A stretch of DNA of 64,000 bases, taken from NCBI GenBank assembly GCA_018857735.1, contig JABMCL010002105.1:311375-375374 (forward strand), read 5' to 3'. Every line of letters begins with the position of its first letter. The first letter of the stretch is position 1. Made by a program: the position numbers and the translations under genes. The DNA comes from Alviniconcha marisindica (Eukaryota; Mollusca; Gastropoda; Provannidae). The notes under the pieces are model-generated. The model did no database searches, had not been told where the DNA came from, and saw only the letters and a program-made list of their open reading frames with translations. Below, in pieces: positions 14,417-25,800 of this stretch.

Positions 14417-15775
14417 TATAGTATGTTACACTTACAGGGTTTACCAACATCTTCCATCATGTTCCATTTTTAACTAGCTTCTGGTTGCCAGTGCTTACTG
14501 ATCATACAGGTGTAATAAACATTTATCCATACCTTACCCTGATGTTTCACCTTTTATGGTCTTAAGTGAGTGGGCGAGTAAGACAGTAAGTTACAGTTTT
14601 ACACTGAGTCATTATTAAAGAAAAGCTTAACTGCTGGTGGTATGTGTACATGTAATCACTGGTAGTGGTAACAATTATTGTCTAACAAGTAACATTCATT
14701 GGTGAGTGTGATGTACATCTTTCAGATTTTGATGTTTAATTTTCAGTTTTGTCTCAGACAGAAATTATTTCCATTTGACATAATCTCTGACAGTGACAAT
14801 GAAAGCTGATCCATTTGCTAGTTCGGTGAAATGGAAAGCAAGAGAACCACAACAAAAATAAAATAAAAAGTCAACCAGAACTGAATTTCAATCTTCAAAA
14901 GAATGCAATGTCAACCAGTTATCTATTAAACTTTTAAAGTATTATTGTGTGAACCAGACTGCCAAAACTGTTGATTAATTTTCCTTAGCTGATTCTATTG
15001 CACCAAATTTTGAGCTGAATGTTTTGTTGGGCAATTTCTTAATTTGATCAAAACAGTATAAACTGTCATACATTTATAAAATAAGACTACCAAGAGGGAA
15101 ACCAGGTCAACTTTGATAATGATAGCTCTCTCTCTCTCTCTCTGGTCAACAATACATGTCCAGTGGGGTGTAAGAATCTGAGCCAACTGGTGAATGCTTG
15201 CTCAGTTGCTGAATGCCCAGAATGGCGTGCTACAAAAAATCAATAACTAAGGTATTGTTTGGGATGGTGATGGAAGCTATGCATAATGAGTAGCGTGCCA
15301 TAAGTACCATATCATATCACTCACAAGAGATTTTGCCACCACCATGGCATAAACTGACAAAGAAGGCTTTAAGGCAGTGTTGTTCATGGCTATTTCCTTT
15401 TGACAATTACTGACGTTTACGTCGCACCATGGTGAAATCAATAATAACCGCAACTGGCCTTCTGTAGAGTGTAGGTCTTGGCCTGATACTAGATGTTGTC
15501 AGGTAGCACTTCAGTATATATGTATGAACACATCTCTGGGCCACGAATGACACGGCAATGGCTGGACTTTATGCACAGATATATATACACACAACATCCG
15601 TCGGCGAGGCACTTACCAAATGCAGCAGCGTGTCAACAACATCCTTGTTTGACACCTGCTTCAGTTTGATCAAGCCGATCAGCAACCCGAATTTCAACTC
15701 GTCATTGCCTTCTGACTTGAGTACGTCCTGAACTGTTTTGATTTCGTTGCCACTGTCGTCTGCAACCATCGCCAT
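8009..15775 (-). CDS. NBEA: Neurobeachin/LRBA-family BEACH protein, N-terminal part (3 coding exons; gene runs off the left edge)
   Basis: Three minus-strand exons join without a frame break (159 bp phase 0, 105 bp phase 0, 127 bp ending in phase 1) and give about 130 residues. They match, in order, the start of the conserved N-terminal region of neurobeachin/LRBA as I remember it: an [22 protein letters not shown] segment, then [13 protein letters not shown], then [18 protein letters not shown]. These very large scaffolds (PH-BEACH-WD40 at the C-terminus, armadillo-like N-terminus) act in vesicle trafficking and receptor targeting. The PH, BEACH and WD40 parts are not in the window; exon 4 should begin with two bases completing a codon after the G at 8009 and should lie at lower coordinates or beyond base 1. 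Invertebrates usually have one gene of this type (rugose in flies), so I do not separate NBEA from LRBA. Family assignment is from recognition, not a search. Confidence 0.85.
8136..9439 (-). other. Neurobeachin intron 2
   Basis: 1304 bp between the donor GTGGTG of exon 2 and the acceptor GCGCAG of exon 3. AT-rich, with a short (AT)n near 8870. Nothing else recognised. Confidence 0.7.
9440..9544 (-). CDS. NBEA: Neurobeachin-like coding exon 2
   Basis: 105 bp, 35 codons, phase 0 at both ends. Reads [20 protein letters not shown] and then about 15 more residues ending RTLQ. The acceptor (ATACAG) is almost directly abutted on its upstream side by a long (TG)n tract (plus-strand 9553-9617). The donor is GTGGTG. 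Because length and phases are multiples of three, skipping this exon would keep the frame. Confidence 0.85.
9553..9617. repeat. (AC)n microsatellite directly upstream of the neurobeachin exon 2 acceptor
   Basis: About 26 uninterrupted AC units and then a short interrupted stretch. On the gene strand it reads (TG)n followed by TTTATACAG and the exon, so it occupies the place of a normal polypyrimidine tract. Confidence 0.95.
11000..11575 (+). mobile_element. 5'-truncated non-LTR retrotransposon (LINE) 3' end, decayed
   Basis: Plus-strand translation pieces resemble the C-terminal end of CR1/L2-type ORF2 proteins: [14 protein letters not shown], then [14 protein letters not shown] in another frame, then a [13 protein letters not shown] stretch before stop. 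The 3' end runs into a TTAT/GATTATTATGATTA-rich tail typical of such LINEs. Frameshifts show it is dead. The 5' limit is approximate. Confidence 0.65.
13740..14170 (-). mobile_element. LINE reverse-transcriptase fragment (decayed)
   Basis: Minus-strand frames give IHWFTSYL, a VLGPI-like block, then [31 protein letters not shown] and SNKLKLL. This matches the order of the palm-domain QG-V-LGP and YADD motifs and the following helix in CR1/L2-like reverse transcriptases. The catalytic YADD is altered to YAGD and the frame shifts, so it is inactive. Confidence 0.7.
15617..15775 (-). CDS. NBEA: Neurobeachin-like coding exon 1 (start codon)
   Basis: Encodes residues 1-53, beginning [10 protein letters not shown] and ending DTLLHL. 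The start at 15775 is chosen because an in-frame TGA lies 36 bases upstream with no intervening ATG, and the context (CAGCCATGG) suits initiation; a second ATG lies two codons in. The exon ends at a consensus donor GTAAGT (15616-15611). The N-terminal leader is short compared with the long glycine-rich leader of mammalian neurobeachin. Confidence 0.85.
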
Positions 15776-16170
15776 GGCTGAGCCGTGGGACGGGCTCCGA
15801 GCAATGTGTCAAATTTACAGTACTCCTACCACATGCAGAAGCGAAGGGGACACTTCGGCCCGTAACATCAAGGATGTGCTGGTACGCCGACAGAGGGACG
15901 GCAACTTCCGTATTGCCGGGCTGAATACCTTCAATGAAAATGTTAGTCTTTTTAGATGTAGGTTGTTGTTTTTTAGTTGTGCCCTCAAAATATCTTCAGT
16001 AAAAAATATGTTTTTTATCTTCCTTACGATTTTGTTACACTTTTTTAAAATATTTGTTTTTGCCCTTTCCTCACTGACTTGATCACTCATCGCCTCTTCC
16101 GGTTTTTTACACACACTAATGCTTGTGTTCGCCTGAAGAATCTTTGGAATTTTGAGTTGAACGACTGAAA
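15776..16170. promoter_or_regulatory. Short divergent intergenic region, probable bidirectional promoter and 5'UTRs
   Basis: Only 395 bp separate the minus-strand neurobeachin start (15775) from the plus-strand septin start (16171). The proximal half is richer in G+C than the surrounding introns. ETS-like cores occur (ACTTCCG near 15904; CTTCCGG near 16095). No TATA box is obvious. This layout suits a shared CpG-type promoter; transcription start sites cannot be placed from sequence alone. Confidence 0.5.
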
Positions 16171-16194
16171 ATGACAGCGACTGAAGTAGAAAGG
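16171..16194 (+). CDS. SEPT11-like: Septin coding exon 1 (start codon)
   Basis: Encodes MTATEVER and ends at donor GTAATG, phase 0. Chosen as start because the downstream exon opens in phase 0 with a natural septin continuation ([17 protein letters not shown]) and vertebrate relatives also have a short separate first exon. No other upstream ATG exon fits as well. Confidence 0.75.
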
Positions 16195-19100
16195 GTAATG
16201 GTAGTTCTTTGTTTTGTGTTTTCTAAACATTCACGATGCCAGTGTGTTCGGGGTTACTCTGATCAGGGAGGGTGTCCGAAATTTCCTGGTAGTGGTGGTA
16301 GTCACTTTGGGCTTGGCTCTTCAGCAGTTGCAGAGGTTTTTGCAAACGCTGAACAGAGGCCCGTGGCTGTGCCGCTCTAAGCACTGTGGTAACTGGCTGA
16401 TCGGTTGTGTATTGCACTTGCAGGTCTTTATTTTTTCTTCTTCTTTATATCAGTTTTTTAGAAGGAAAATCTGTTCATTTTGGGGGGATAGCTAATAGTG
16501 TGTAATACTATCATCACAGGGCTGTACATTACTATTTTCAGACACTAGCCAGCCAGACACATTAAATACTGACGAGTGAGCTAGCCCCAGAAGTTCCCCG
16601 GTCACCCAGACTTGTAACTTGTTTAGATTTGTAAGAATGTGTTGCATGTTTCTAGACAAACCTAGGAAAAACATTGGAGACGGTTTTAAAAGTTATTGGA
16701 CTTGGGAGTCACAAATATCATCACAATCATTTTCCTATGGTTTTTAATTGCCATAGCTTCTTAACAAGGCCGCTTACGTAGCAGCACCTCATCGGCTTCA
16801 TTTGCCATTTGCAATCTGTGACGCTGACTTAAAAAATCAGAGACAAAAAAATTTATATATATGACTAAGTGCCAAAAGGGGGGTCTGCAATGGGGGACTT
16901 GGTTGTGCTGAGAATAAAAGATGTTTAAACAAATATTTTGTAATTAGTGGGGGTTTGAATGTGTGTAAAAATGAACAAGGATATAGCTGAAATAATAGCA
17001 GCAGAAATTTTGAAGTTTTTTGGGGAAATATGTCCGTTAAAGTGTGATTTTACTGCTAAAATTTTAAAACCACAAAAAGCGGACAGTGGCACAGAGCCCG
17101 TCTCTGTCGGCGTGGTTTGGTTAAAGAAAACAAGGAAAAGTTATATTTATCACAAACGTTATGTTCGCGAAAGATCGTTTTACAAGATCCATGCATCAAA
17201 AAAAACTTCCAACAAATTATGCTTTTGAAAAAGCTATGGAACTTTATTTGATCGGCCGTCATCTGTGTCGTAATACGAAACGCGAACTTTCGACAACAGA
17301 CTAAAAACAACTCTGACCCTTGACATGAGCGGAAGTGACTCAAAATCCACACCCGACTCGCGGTCAATCACTCAGCAGCTTTGAAAAGATTTAACCAAAC
17401 AACTTTTTTTACATTAACAAAATTTGCCGCTCCTCAAATATTGTCGAAGATATGACGTCCGACTATCAAACAAGTTGTGAGCAAAAAAACAAAACATTAA
17501 AAGTTTACACTTGTCAACAAACACGAAGGTACCACGTGACACTTCCCGGTCACTTTTGATTTGAATGGCGTCGAAGGAATCTTCTGCTGCGAACATTGAA
17601 AGGTACGTCGCAATTATTGTTGTGAGGGTGACGTCCAACCATTCTTGACGTCCGATCACAATTTTACACCGTTTATTTTATTAAATCAGCTAGTTAATAG
17701 TTATTTAGATGATCTTTTTTGTTCAGGTTAGAGCGAAGTAGGACGAAGTGTCGTTTTTAAGCAAAGGGGGAAAATTTGCGGTGGCTGACGTTGTGCTAGT
17801 ATCGCAATGAAGAATTATATTGCAGCATGAGCTCTTGCTGTAATTTGGACGTCCGATCACCATGTGGCGTAAAACTAACTTCCATTTGCACAGTGCAGAC
17901 ATTTGTGAAATATGACAGTTGCCATCCCAACATTGCATAGCGCTTCGTTTGACAAGATAACCTGTGAAATCGGGGACGGCCAGTAATAACATTAAAAAAA
18001 ATTTTAAAAAAAATTCGAGGATTAAGTCGGTCGGACGTCAGGGTTCCCCCAAAAAAGGGTGCTGATGACATTTGACCCCTTTTTTTGTTTAAGTTTTGTA
18101 AGGCTACTAAGAGTCATTTACGGATGGTTTAGTAAGTACTCCTAATTTTTTATTTTGCTTGTTTGGTTTTAGTTCAGGTTTGATACTTTTAATTTTATTG
18201 AATTATTCATTGTATTTTATGGAACATTATGTTTGTGAATAGGAATTTTTGTTGATGATGTTTCTCATGGTGGTTGTTATTGTCTTATTATTTCAGACCA
18301 ATAACTGTTTACATGACCAGGGTAGGACAATATTCCCCCTGCTATAAATATGACCTTGATCATCAACTCCTCATTCAGAAGCAGCACTGTCCTGAAGATT
18401 GGAGAACCACACTTATCACACCTGTCTTTAAGAATGCTACCATTCAAAAAATTTTTGACCAATTTCCTTCACAATTGTCATCTGCAACTAGTGCAAGATC
18501 CTCGCATATTGTCATCAGTAGCATCATGCACTAAGAAAACATCATCATAGCTCCTGAACAACATGGCTTCAGATGTGGTTGCTCATGAATGTGAAACCCA
18601 ACTCCTTGGCCTAATCACAAAAAATCAGTGAACTCGCACATGACTTTGGGCCGGGGCTGGAACCTTTGGCCTGCTTCACAAGTTGTCCCATTAGGGGATC
18701 CCCGGGTTTTAGAACAAACACATGGATCAAGAGCTTCCTGAGAGATCAAAAAGCTGTCATGTTGATGGTATGAAGTCGAACTTTGCCCCCCATGGGCCCA
18801 GGGGTGCCTTAAGGCAGTGTTTTTTGGCCCAGAATTGTTTGTCCTATACATCAGTGACCTAGCTGCCACAACAGCCTACCTCCAGACTGAGATCATTTGA
18901 AGATGACGCCATCTGTCAGTGCCCCATCTCCACAGCTGAAGATCAAGCAATACTCCAAAATGATCTAAACAATTTCTGTATGGGTAATGAGAAAGCAAAT
19001 GGAACATGTGCTTCCACCCGGACAGATGTGACATCCTAAGTGTTACTAAAAGCAAAAGGAAAACCCACCATGCTCTGCATGGCCAGATGCTCAAGCAATC

Positions 19101-22100
19101 AACCCGTACTCCTTCTTGGGTGTCCCCACTGACCTCAGGCGCCACCGGGAGACACATCAACATCACCAACAAAGCAAGCAGGAAACCCCGGGTTCTGGGA
19201 AGAACCCTGAAGATCAGCACCTCTTTAATAAAAGGCAAGGCCTACAAGGCAGTTGTCACACCAGTCCTGGAATATGGGAACCCAAAAAACCCCCCAAACA
19301 ACAACCTGATCAACGGCCTAGAGTCTGTACAGCAAAAGGCAGCATGGTGGACACCACAGAGATGCTGCAGGATATCCAGTGTCCCAAAAACATGCTTTAT
19401 TGGCTGACTAAAGGGTGACCATAAACTCCAACATAGGGGCAGGAAAACAAGACTGGTGAACTTTTATAACCCTTTCCCCATCACCCTGGCTCCAAAAAGC
19501 CACTGACACCAAGTGAATAACAGGTGACTAAACCCATATCCCCAGGAGCCCCCTCATTCCCCTTCCCTGTTTTTACCCAGTGCCCCCCCTGTCAAATGTC
19601 ATCTGACTACAGGAAATTCTTCTTTTTCCCAAAAGCAATCAAGGATTGGGAAAGACCTCACTGAGGATGTGGCTGCTTTCCCACCCTTGAGACTTCTTTT
19701 CACATCTTCCCAAAAACTGTACCTTTGGGGTATGCCAGCCCCCCAATAAAGGGAGTGTTTTTGATGGTTAAAGGGGGGCCAGTCAGGGTTTTTTTCCCCC
19801 GGCCCAAACCCGTGGATTGCCCCAGTTGGAGATGTGAATTAAAAAATTCAAAATTTTTTTTCTTTGTAAGAGTTTTTTATTTTTCTTTCCGTTTTGGGTT
19901 TTTTTTGAAAAAAAAAAATTTTTTTTTTATCTGTGGGGTGGTTGGTGTTTTTGGTGGTTTTTGTTAAATGTTGTTGTTTTAACTGAAGTATAGTGCCCGT
20001 CGGAAGTGCTCAACAGGGTTACAATGCTATAAATTTCAAGCCAATTGTATGTAATGCCTATCAAAAAAGGGAAATTGCCCTGCAGTACTCTGGATCTAAG
20101 TACATATTTTTTTACTACATTATGTGTATTTTTTTAGCTGAAGAGAAAGTTTAATGTTGTACTGTCAAGTCTTATAAATTTTCGCAAGCTGATGTTCGAC
20201 CCTTTTATTTTATTCTGCCCGTAAAACAAAACCAACAATCATAAGTTGGAAAGTAGCCCTGTGTTTAAATATATGTTTTTACATTTTTTAGTTGAAAAAG
20301 AAAAGTAGAAACTTCAATAATTATTGCACCTGTCAAGTCACATTTATGACATTGTCCCTAAATTTGCTGTAATCTGATGTTCGACACTTTTGTGTAGTTT
20401 TTTTTGGCTATGTCAAGAAAAAAAAACAAAATTTCCCCAAAACTGACTTTCCAGTGTGTCTGTTACCCCACGCTAGAATGTCTGAATGGCAGAATGGATG
20501 AAACTTTGTGTTTTTTGTTGTCGGGAAAAAAAAGGTAAAATATTTAAATGTCGGATGTCAGGTATTGCGACAAACAGTACATGTCAATATTTTTTTTAAG
20601 AAGTCAGGCTGCAATAAATTTATTTGAAAATACTTTTGAGGGCATCCTTAATCTGTTTAAAGTGGTTGGGAATAAAAATAAAAATTTACCAGCCATACAG
20701 TAGCACTTTTGTTCGCAATCCCTGACATCCAATAATACACTTTTCATCTTTTAAAGCTCGTTTTCTCAAAAACTAATAAAGTCGTTTTCTTCCACTTTGA
20801 AGTGATGATTACCCAAAATAGTAAACATTCTAAAAAACCCACTTCCTTTTTTCTTTATTTCATACTTTTTTTTTAACCTACTGTGTCCTCTTTTCATGCA
20901 CACCTTTTTTTCACTTATATTAGAAAAAACACTTTTTTTTGCAGATTTTTTTTTGTAATCAGTAGATATGGACCTCATTTTAAAGATTGTGATGATATTT
21001 GTTACCCAAAATAACTTTTAAAATGGTCCAGGAATTTTTGACCGTCTCCTTGGATTTTACCAATGTTTTTCCTAGGTTTGTCTAGGGATCAGTATATTGT
21101 TAACTGTTCCATCTTTTGATTATGTTATATTGATAGTATAATGACAGTAGTATTGTGATGTCATGGGTAAATTATGGGTTTGATCTTATTGTTTTAAATT
21201 AAACATAGTTTTTAGAGGCACAAAGAAGAAACCAGGATAATTATATGGGGTAAGTTGGTGTTTTATGCCCAGTTAATTATATGGGGTGAACACAGAAGTG
21301 CAACTAAGATCTGATAATAATAAGTTAATTAGTTATGTATCCTTGTATATGTATCATTGTATATGCTCTGTTTTTAAAAAAAAAAAAAATGCAACCTCCC
21401 AGAATGTATGATAATTTGATGTCTAAACGATTTGACTCAAGCAAACTGACTAACTTTTCTAGAATTGTTATAAAATATAATTCAGTTAATTATAATACTA
21501 GCACTAGATAAACTGAAAATAAAGAGAAAGAATATTCATTGCTACATGTATACATTTAAAAAAAAGATTGTAATGATTAAATGAATGCCTGTATATTCAT
21601 TTTAATGTTAATAATTATTATTACTATATAATATATTATTACTTATTAGTACTGTTATGCTTGGCTGTGCTTGACAGGTTGTTGAGAACAACATGAGGAA
21701 CCTAACACTGTCTGGCCATGTTGGATTTGACAGTCTGCCAGACCAACTGGTTAACAAGTCTGTCTCTCAGGGATTCTGCTTTAACATCCTCTGTGTGGGT
21801 CAGTACAAACAACACTTACATTTCCACTGAACTTCCGCACCTTTTTGTTTTACTTCCTTTAAGTTTAAATGCAAGAAGGAATTAAATATTTCAGTTAGTT
21901 TGACTAATCAAATGTTATTTACCTGTTTGGATTTTTAGCTTGGGCTCTAGAAAATTTTATTTTCCGTCTGACTGTCAAAATACTTGGTGTTACCCTTGAT
22001 TGTTACAAGCATGAAAGTTCACATCTCCAATCTGGCACGTTCAGCCAGTTAGGAGAAATAACATATTTAAAAAAAGTACATTATTAATATTATTATTATT

Positions 22101-22740
22101 ATTATCTGGCATTGTTAAATTTACATTATTTAGGTCTGTGCAACGGTCTTCTGTTTTGCTCAGTTGTACTTTGTAGACCTGTATAAAACTATAGACCTGC
22201 CATGCTTTCCATTCTGTGCTGCTGTCTTCCTCTGTCTCAAGTCTCTGTTTACTGCCCATGTTAAGTTGTGTATACATAAGTCAAGTTTTGTATAGTCAGT
22301 ATGCTCAAGAATCTGTGTGTGCGTGTCTGTATACGCTTAGAATAGTCTCTGTGGACAAAATGTTACACAAAGTTTGTAAGTAAATACTTTTATTATCATT
22401 ATTGTTAATTAATGTGTAGTCCACCTAGAAGTAGGACAGACATGGCTTGTCTGACTGAGTCCCTCTCACCTAGAAGTAGGACAGACATGGCTTGTCTGAC
22501 TGAGTCCCTCTCACCTAGCAGTAGGACAGACATGGCTTGTCTGACTGAGTCCCTCTCACCTAGCAGTAGGACAGACATGGCTTGTCTGACTGAGTCCCTC
22601 TGGCTTGTTAGGGCGTGGTATGCAACACTAACAAAAATAAATTCAATGACATGTTTTATGATTTTTGACTTTTGTTTTATTCAGAAACAGAAAGATATTT
22701 TTTTACCATTCAAGGCCTAGGAGTTTTGTTTAGGTATAAA

Positions 22741-22809
<69 letters not shown>

Positions 22810-25800
22810 ATACAAACTTTTACTTTATGTAAAAGCACAGATGCACAATAAAGATGCACATGTTGAACTAAAGCAAAAGTTAAAAACAGAGTGGTCCACT
22901 CCATTACTTGATTTGGTGCTTATTGCTGAAGAGCTATTCCTAGAGTACCAGAAAGATCAACACGCAGAGAATTCTTTCATCTTTGTGCAATATTAAAAAA
23001 ATCATCACAGGGGATACAGCAAAGACCTGAATAACATGTGGATAAAAAGTACATTTACCCCCACCCACCTACCCACCCAACTAGTGTCCAGTTCTCAGCA
23101 TCATTGCAATGTTGTTTGTGGTTTGTCTTCACCATTGAAAATTATCTGAAATCATTACTGGTCAGTCTTTTCAGTGTCTCTAGAACAGCATCTTGTCTTG
23201 TTTTTTGTGTAATATATTATTAATATAATTAAACTAATTTGTTCCAAACGTGTTTTCAATGTGAATTTTTTTGTTACAGGGTTTTAAAATAATTCAGTAT
23301 TATATGCATTGAATCATGTTTTTGTTGTTGTTGTTTTTTGAAAACAGTCTCCACATTTCATATTGCATGCACAGTCTGCAATGCAAACACAAATGTGATA
23401 TTTATAATGAAATGTATCCCTGTTGTATTTGCTCTGGTCATAGTTACGCAGTATGTTTTGTGTAGTGTATGTGAAATGATTGTGTGTTTAGGTGAAACAG
23501 GTATTGGAAAGTCAACAATGATGGACACCTTGTTCAACACCAATTTTGACTCTACTCCCAGCTCCCATGATCTTCCTGGCGTCAAGCTTAAGGCTCACAC
23601 CTATGGTACTGTCCCACTGTCAGTGTCAGCTCAGTGTCTGTGCAGGCAGCTTGCCTCTTGTCTTGTGCAGCCATTATGTTTATTCTCATGATAACTGGTA
23701 TTACTTTTGCAGTTAAATATATTACTGTTATTGTTAGCTTGATCAACTTCTCATCTTAGTTCAGTTAGTATTTGTATTCTGTTTTAAAGTTGCATAGCAC
23801 TTTTTTTCAGGCTACTATTTCTACAGGCAGTAGCATTCTACAATTTCTAATGAGAATTATGATGTAAATTTTAATTAGCATTAACATGATTGAGTATTTT
23901 AACAGGGAGTGTGTATCACTCTATGCAGAGAATTTTACACATGTATTTTGGATTTGGAACATTGACTTTTGTGATTAATTATTTAGTTAGCATTGAGTAC
24001 TGTATTCTAAATCTAGTAATGAGAAAAAATGTGATATTTGTATGACTTTATTTCTAACTATTAATCAAAACACACTAAAAATAAAATAAAATAAAGGTTT
24101 TTAGTAGGACAGGACAAAAAACAAAAGAGTTTTGTACTGTCCAATTTTATACTGGTTTATTAAAAAAGAATCCTTTTTAACAATCTGTGTGTTTTGGTCT
24201 TTTTCAGAAAGGGTAACTGTAACCTCTTAACTGGTAATGAACACTTCAAGATTGTTCAGGCCTAGATTTATTAGTAGAACTAGAAGGTTTAGTTTTGAAA
24301 CATTTAGCAATGTGTAAAGTCTAGATTGTTAGAAATTTAATTGCAGACTTGACAGAGAAGAATGTTCGTCTAAAGTTGACAACGGTTGACACCACGGGTT
24401 TTGGCGATCAGATCAACAAGGCTGACAGGTAAATTAGCAAGCAGACTTTCACACCTCTACCAGGTTCAAGGGCTGAATTTAAAGCTCTGATAACATCAAC
24501 CATACATGTACCTAGACATCATGTTGCTGATTGCTCTAGAGAATGTTTTGTCTCTTTCCACTTGCAGAGCTGCGTGAGAAGAATGTTCTGTTAAAACTAA
24601 CAGTGGTCGACTCAGTTGGGTTTGGGGATCAAATAAACAAAGAGGATAGGTGAGCGATGGGTGTTGTTGCATCATCCGCAGCATGTCAAATTCCATTATG
24701 CTGTTGTGCTGTGCTGTGCTACACTGTGCTGTGCTTCTTGGGTTGAGTAATGCACGTTTCATCTCTGTGCCAGCTTTGTCTTACCAGCTTTCTCATTCAG
24801 GACTTTGCAGGAGGTTGTCTAGGGTCTTTCACTTTGCTAGCTTTGTTGTTGCTGCTTTAAGGGCCAGAAAATTTTACGAAATGGATAACTGATTGACTAT
24901 CTGAACCTTTTTGGTAGGTACAAGCATCTGTCAGGCAACCTGTCCTTGGAATCAAATTACAAAACACCAACAGAGAAAGATAAACACATCAGCAAATTTA
25001 ATTATAAATAGTAAACATGAAATTAAGATTGGTATGATGTTATATTTATGTGAGCAAGTGCTCTTTGTACGTTTTTACAATAATCCCGCCCCGGTTATCA
25101 GATCCATGCAATTTCATTACTGTACTGTTAGTAACCCGGGAACCGGAGCAGACGACGCTTTTGTTTTGAAGCGCTGCGTGTTGCGTAACGCCACATGGCC
25201 TTCTCACAGCTGACTGGCAATAGCCGCCGGTGCGCGCCATTTTCAAATCTGTTTACTCCCTTAATATTTTGACCGCTTGTTTGTTTACCCGCTACTCCTT
25301 GTTCACCTAGTCCTTTTTATGCACCAAGCCATGTGTAATATAATTTGGCATCTTAGAATGTTTATTTAGATCTTATTTAGACGCAGGATCGAGCTTAATC
25401 AGTAGCCGATGCCTCTTTGGGTCCATTCTTTTTATAGCCGTCGTCTGCATGGCGCTTTTCTGTGTAGTACTAGTGAATAGTAGTGAATCGTTGTTTTGAC
25501 TCGATTGAAGTAATTCTGTGTCGATCAATGCTTTGTCGTATAGTATTTTGCTTAGCTGACTTCATGTTTAGTGTTTATTTTGGGTTGAAATTAACTTATT
25601 AAGTATTGTGTACTGTAGAAGCTAAGTTATATTCATAGACTACTTGATATCACTATCAGCGCTGCTGCGACTAAAATAACGCGCCCCAGGCGAAAGTTCG
25701 CACCGATTGTTTTAGTACTAGTCTTTGAGTGTGTCTTGCTTCTCTTATAGAGCATTGTATTGTAATTGTTATGTACCATTTTAACCGTGGGAGCGTGTTC

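Larger units (their letters stand above)
9545..15616 (-). other. Neurobeachin intron 1
   Basis: About 6.1 kb from the donor GTAAGT of exon 1 to the acceptor of exon 2. Contains the (AC)n tract at the exon 2 boundary, LINE 3' debris (about 11000-11575), AT-rich DNA with a (TA)n at 12015-12031, a minus-strand LINE reverse-transcriptase fragment (about 13740-14170), a (TA)n at 14386-14413 and a CT tract near 15126-15142. Confidence 0.7.

Noticed and set aside
16959..17228. 89-codon plus frame inside the septin intron 1 TIR element as a transposase
   Set aside because: It is lysine-rich and AT-driven, without a recognisable catalytic motif or splice support.
19725..19967. 80-codon phenylalanine-rich plus frame
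   Set aside because: Product of T- and G-homopolymers in a low-quality or decayed LINE region.
22424..22604. CRISPR-like array
   Set aside because: Repeats are directly tandem without spacers, and the window is eukaryotic. The same reasoning applies to 63722-64000.
22412..22720. 102-codon repetitive open frame taken as a repeat protein
   Set aside because: It is the 45-bp minisatellite, whose period is a multiple of three. It lies in a septin intron with no supporting splice sites.
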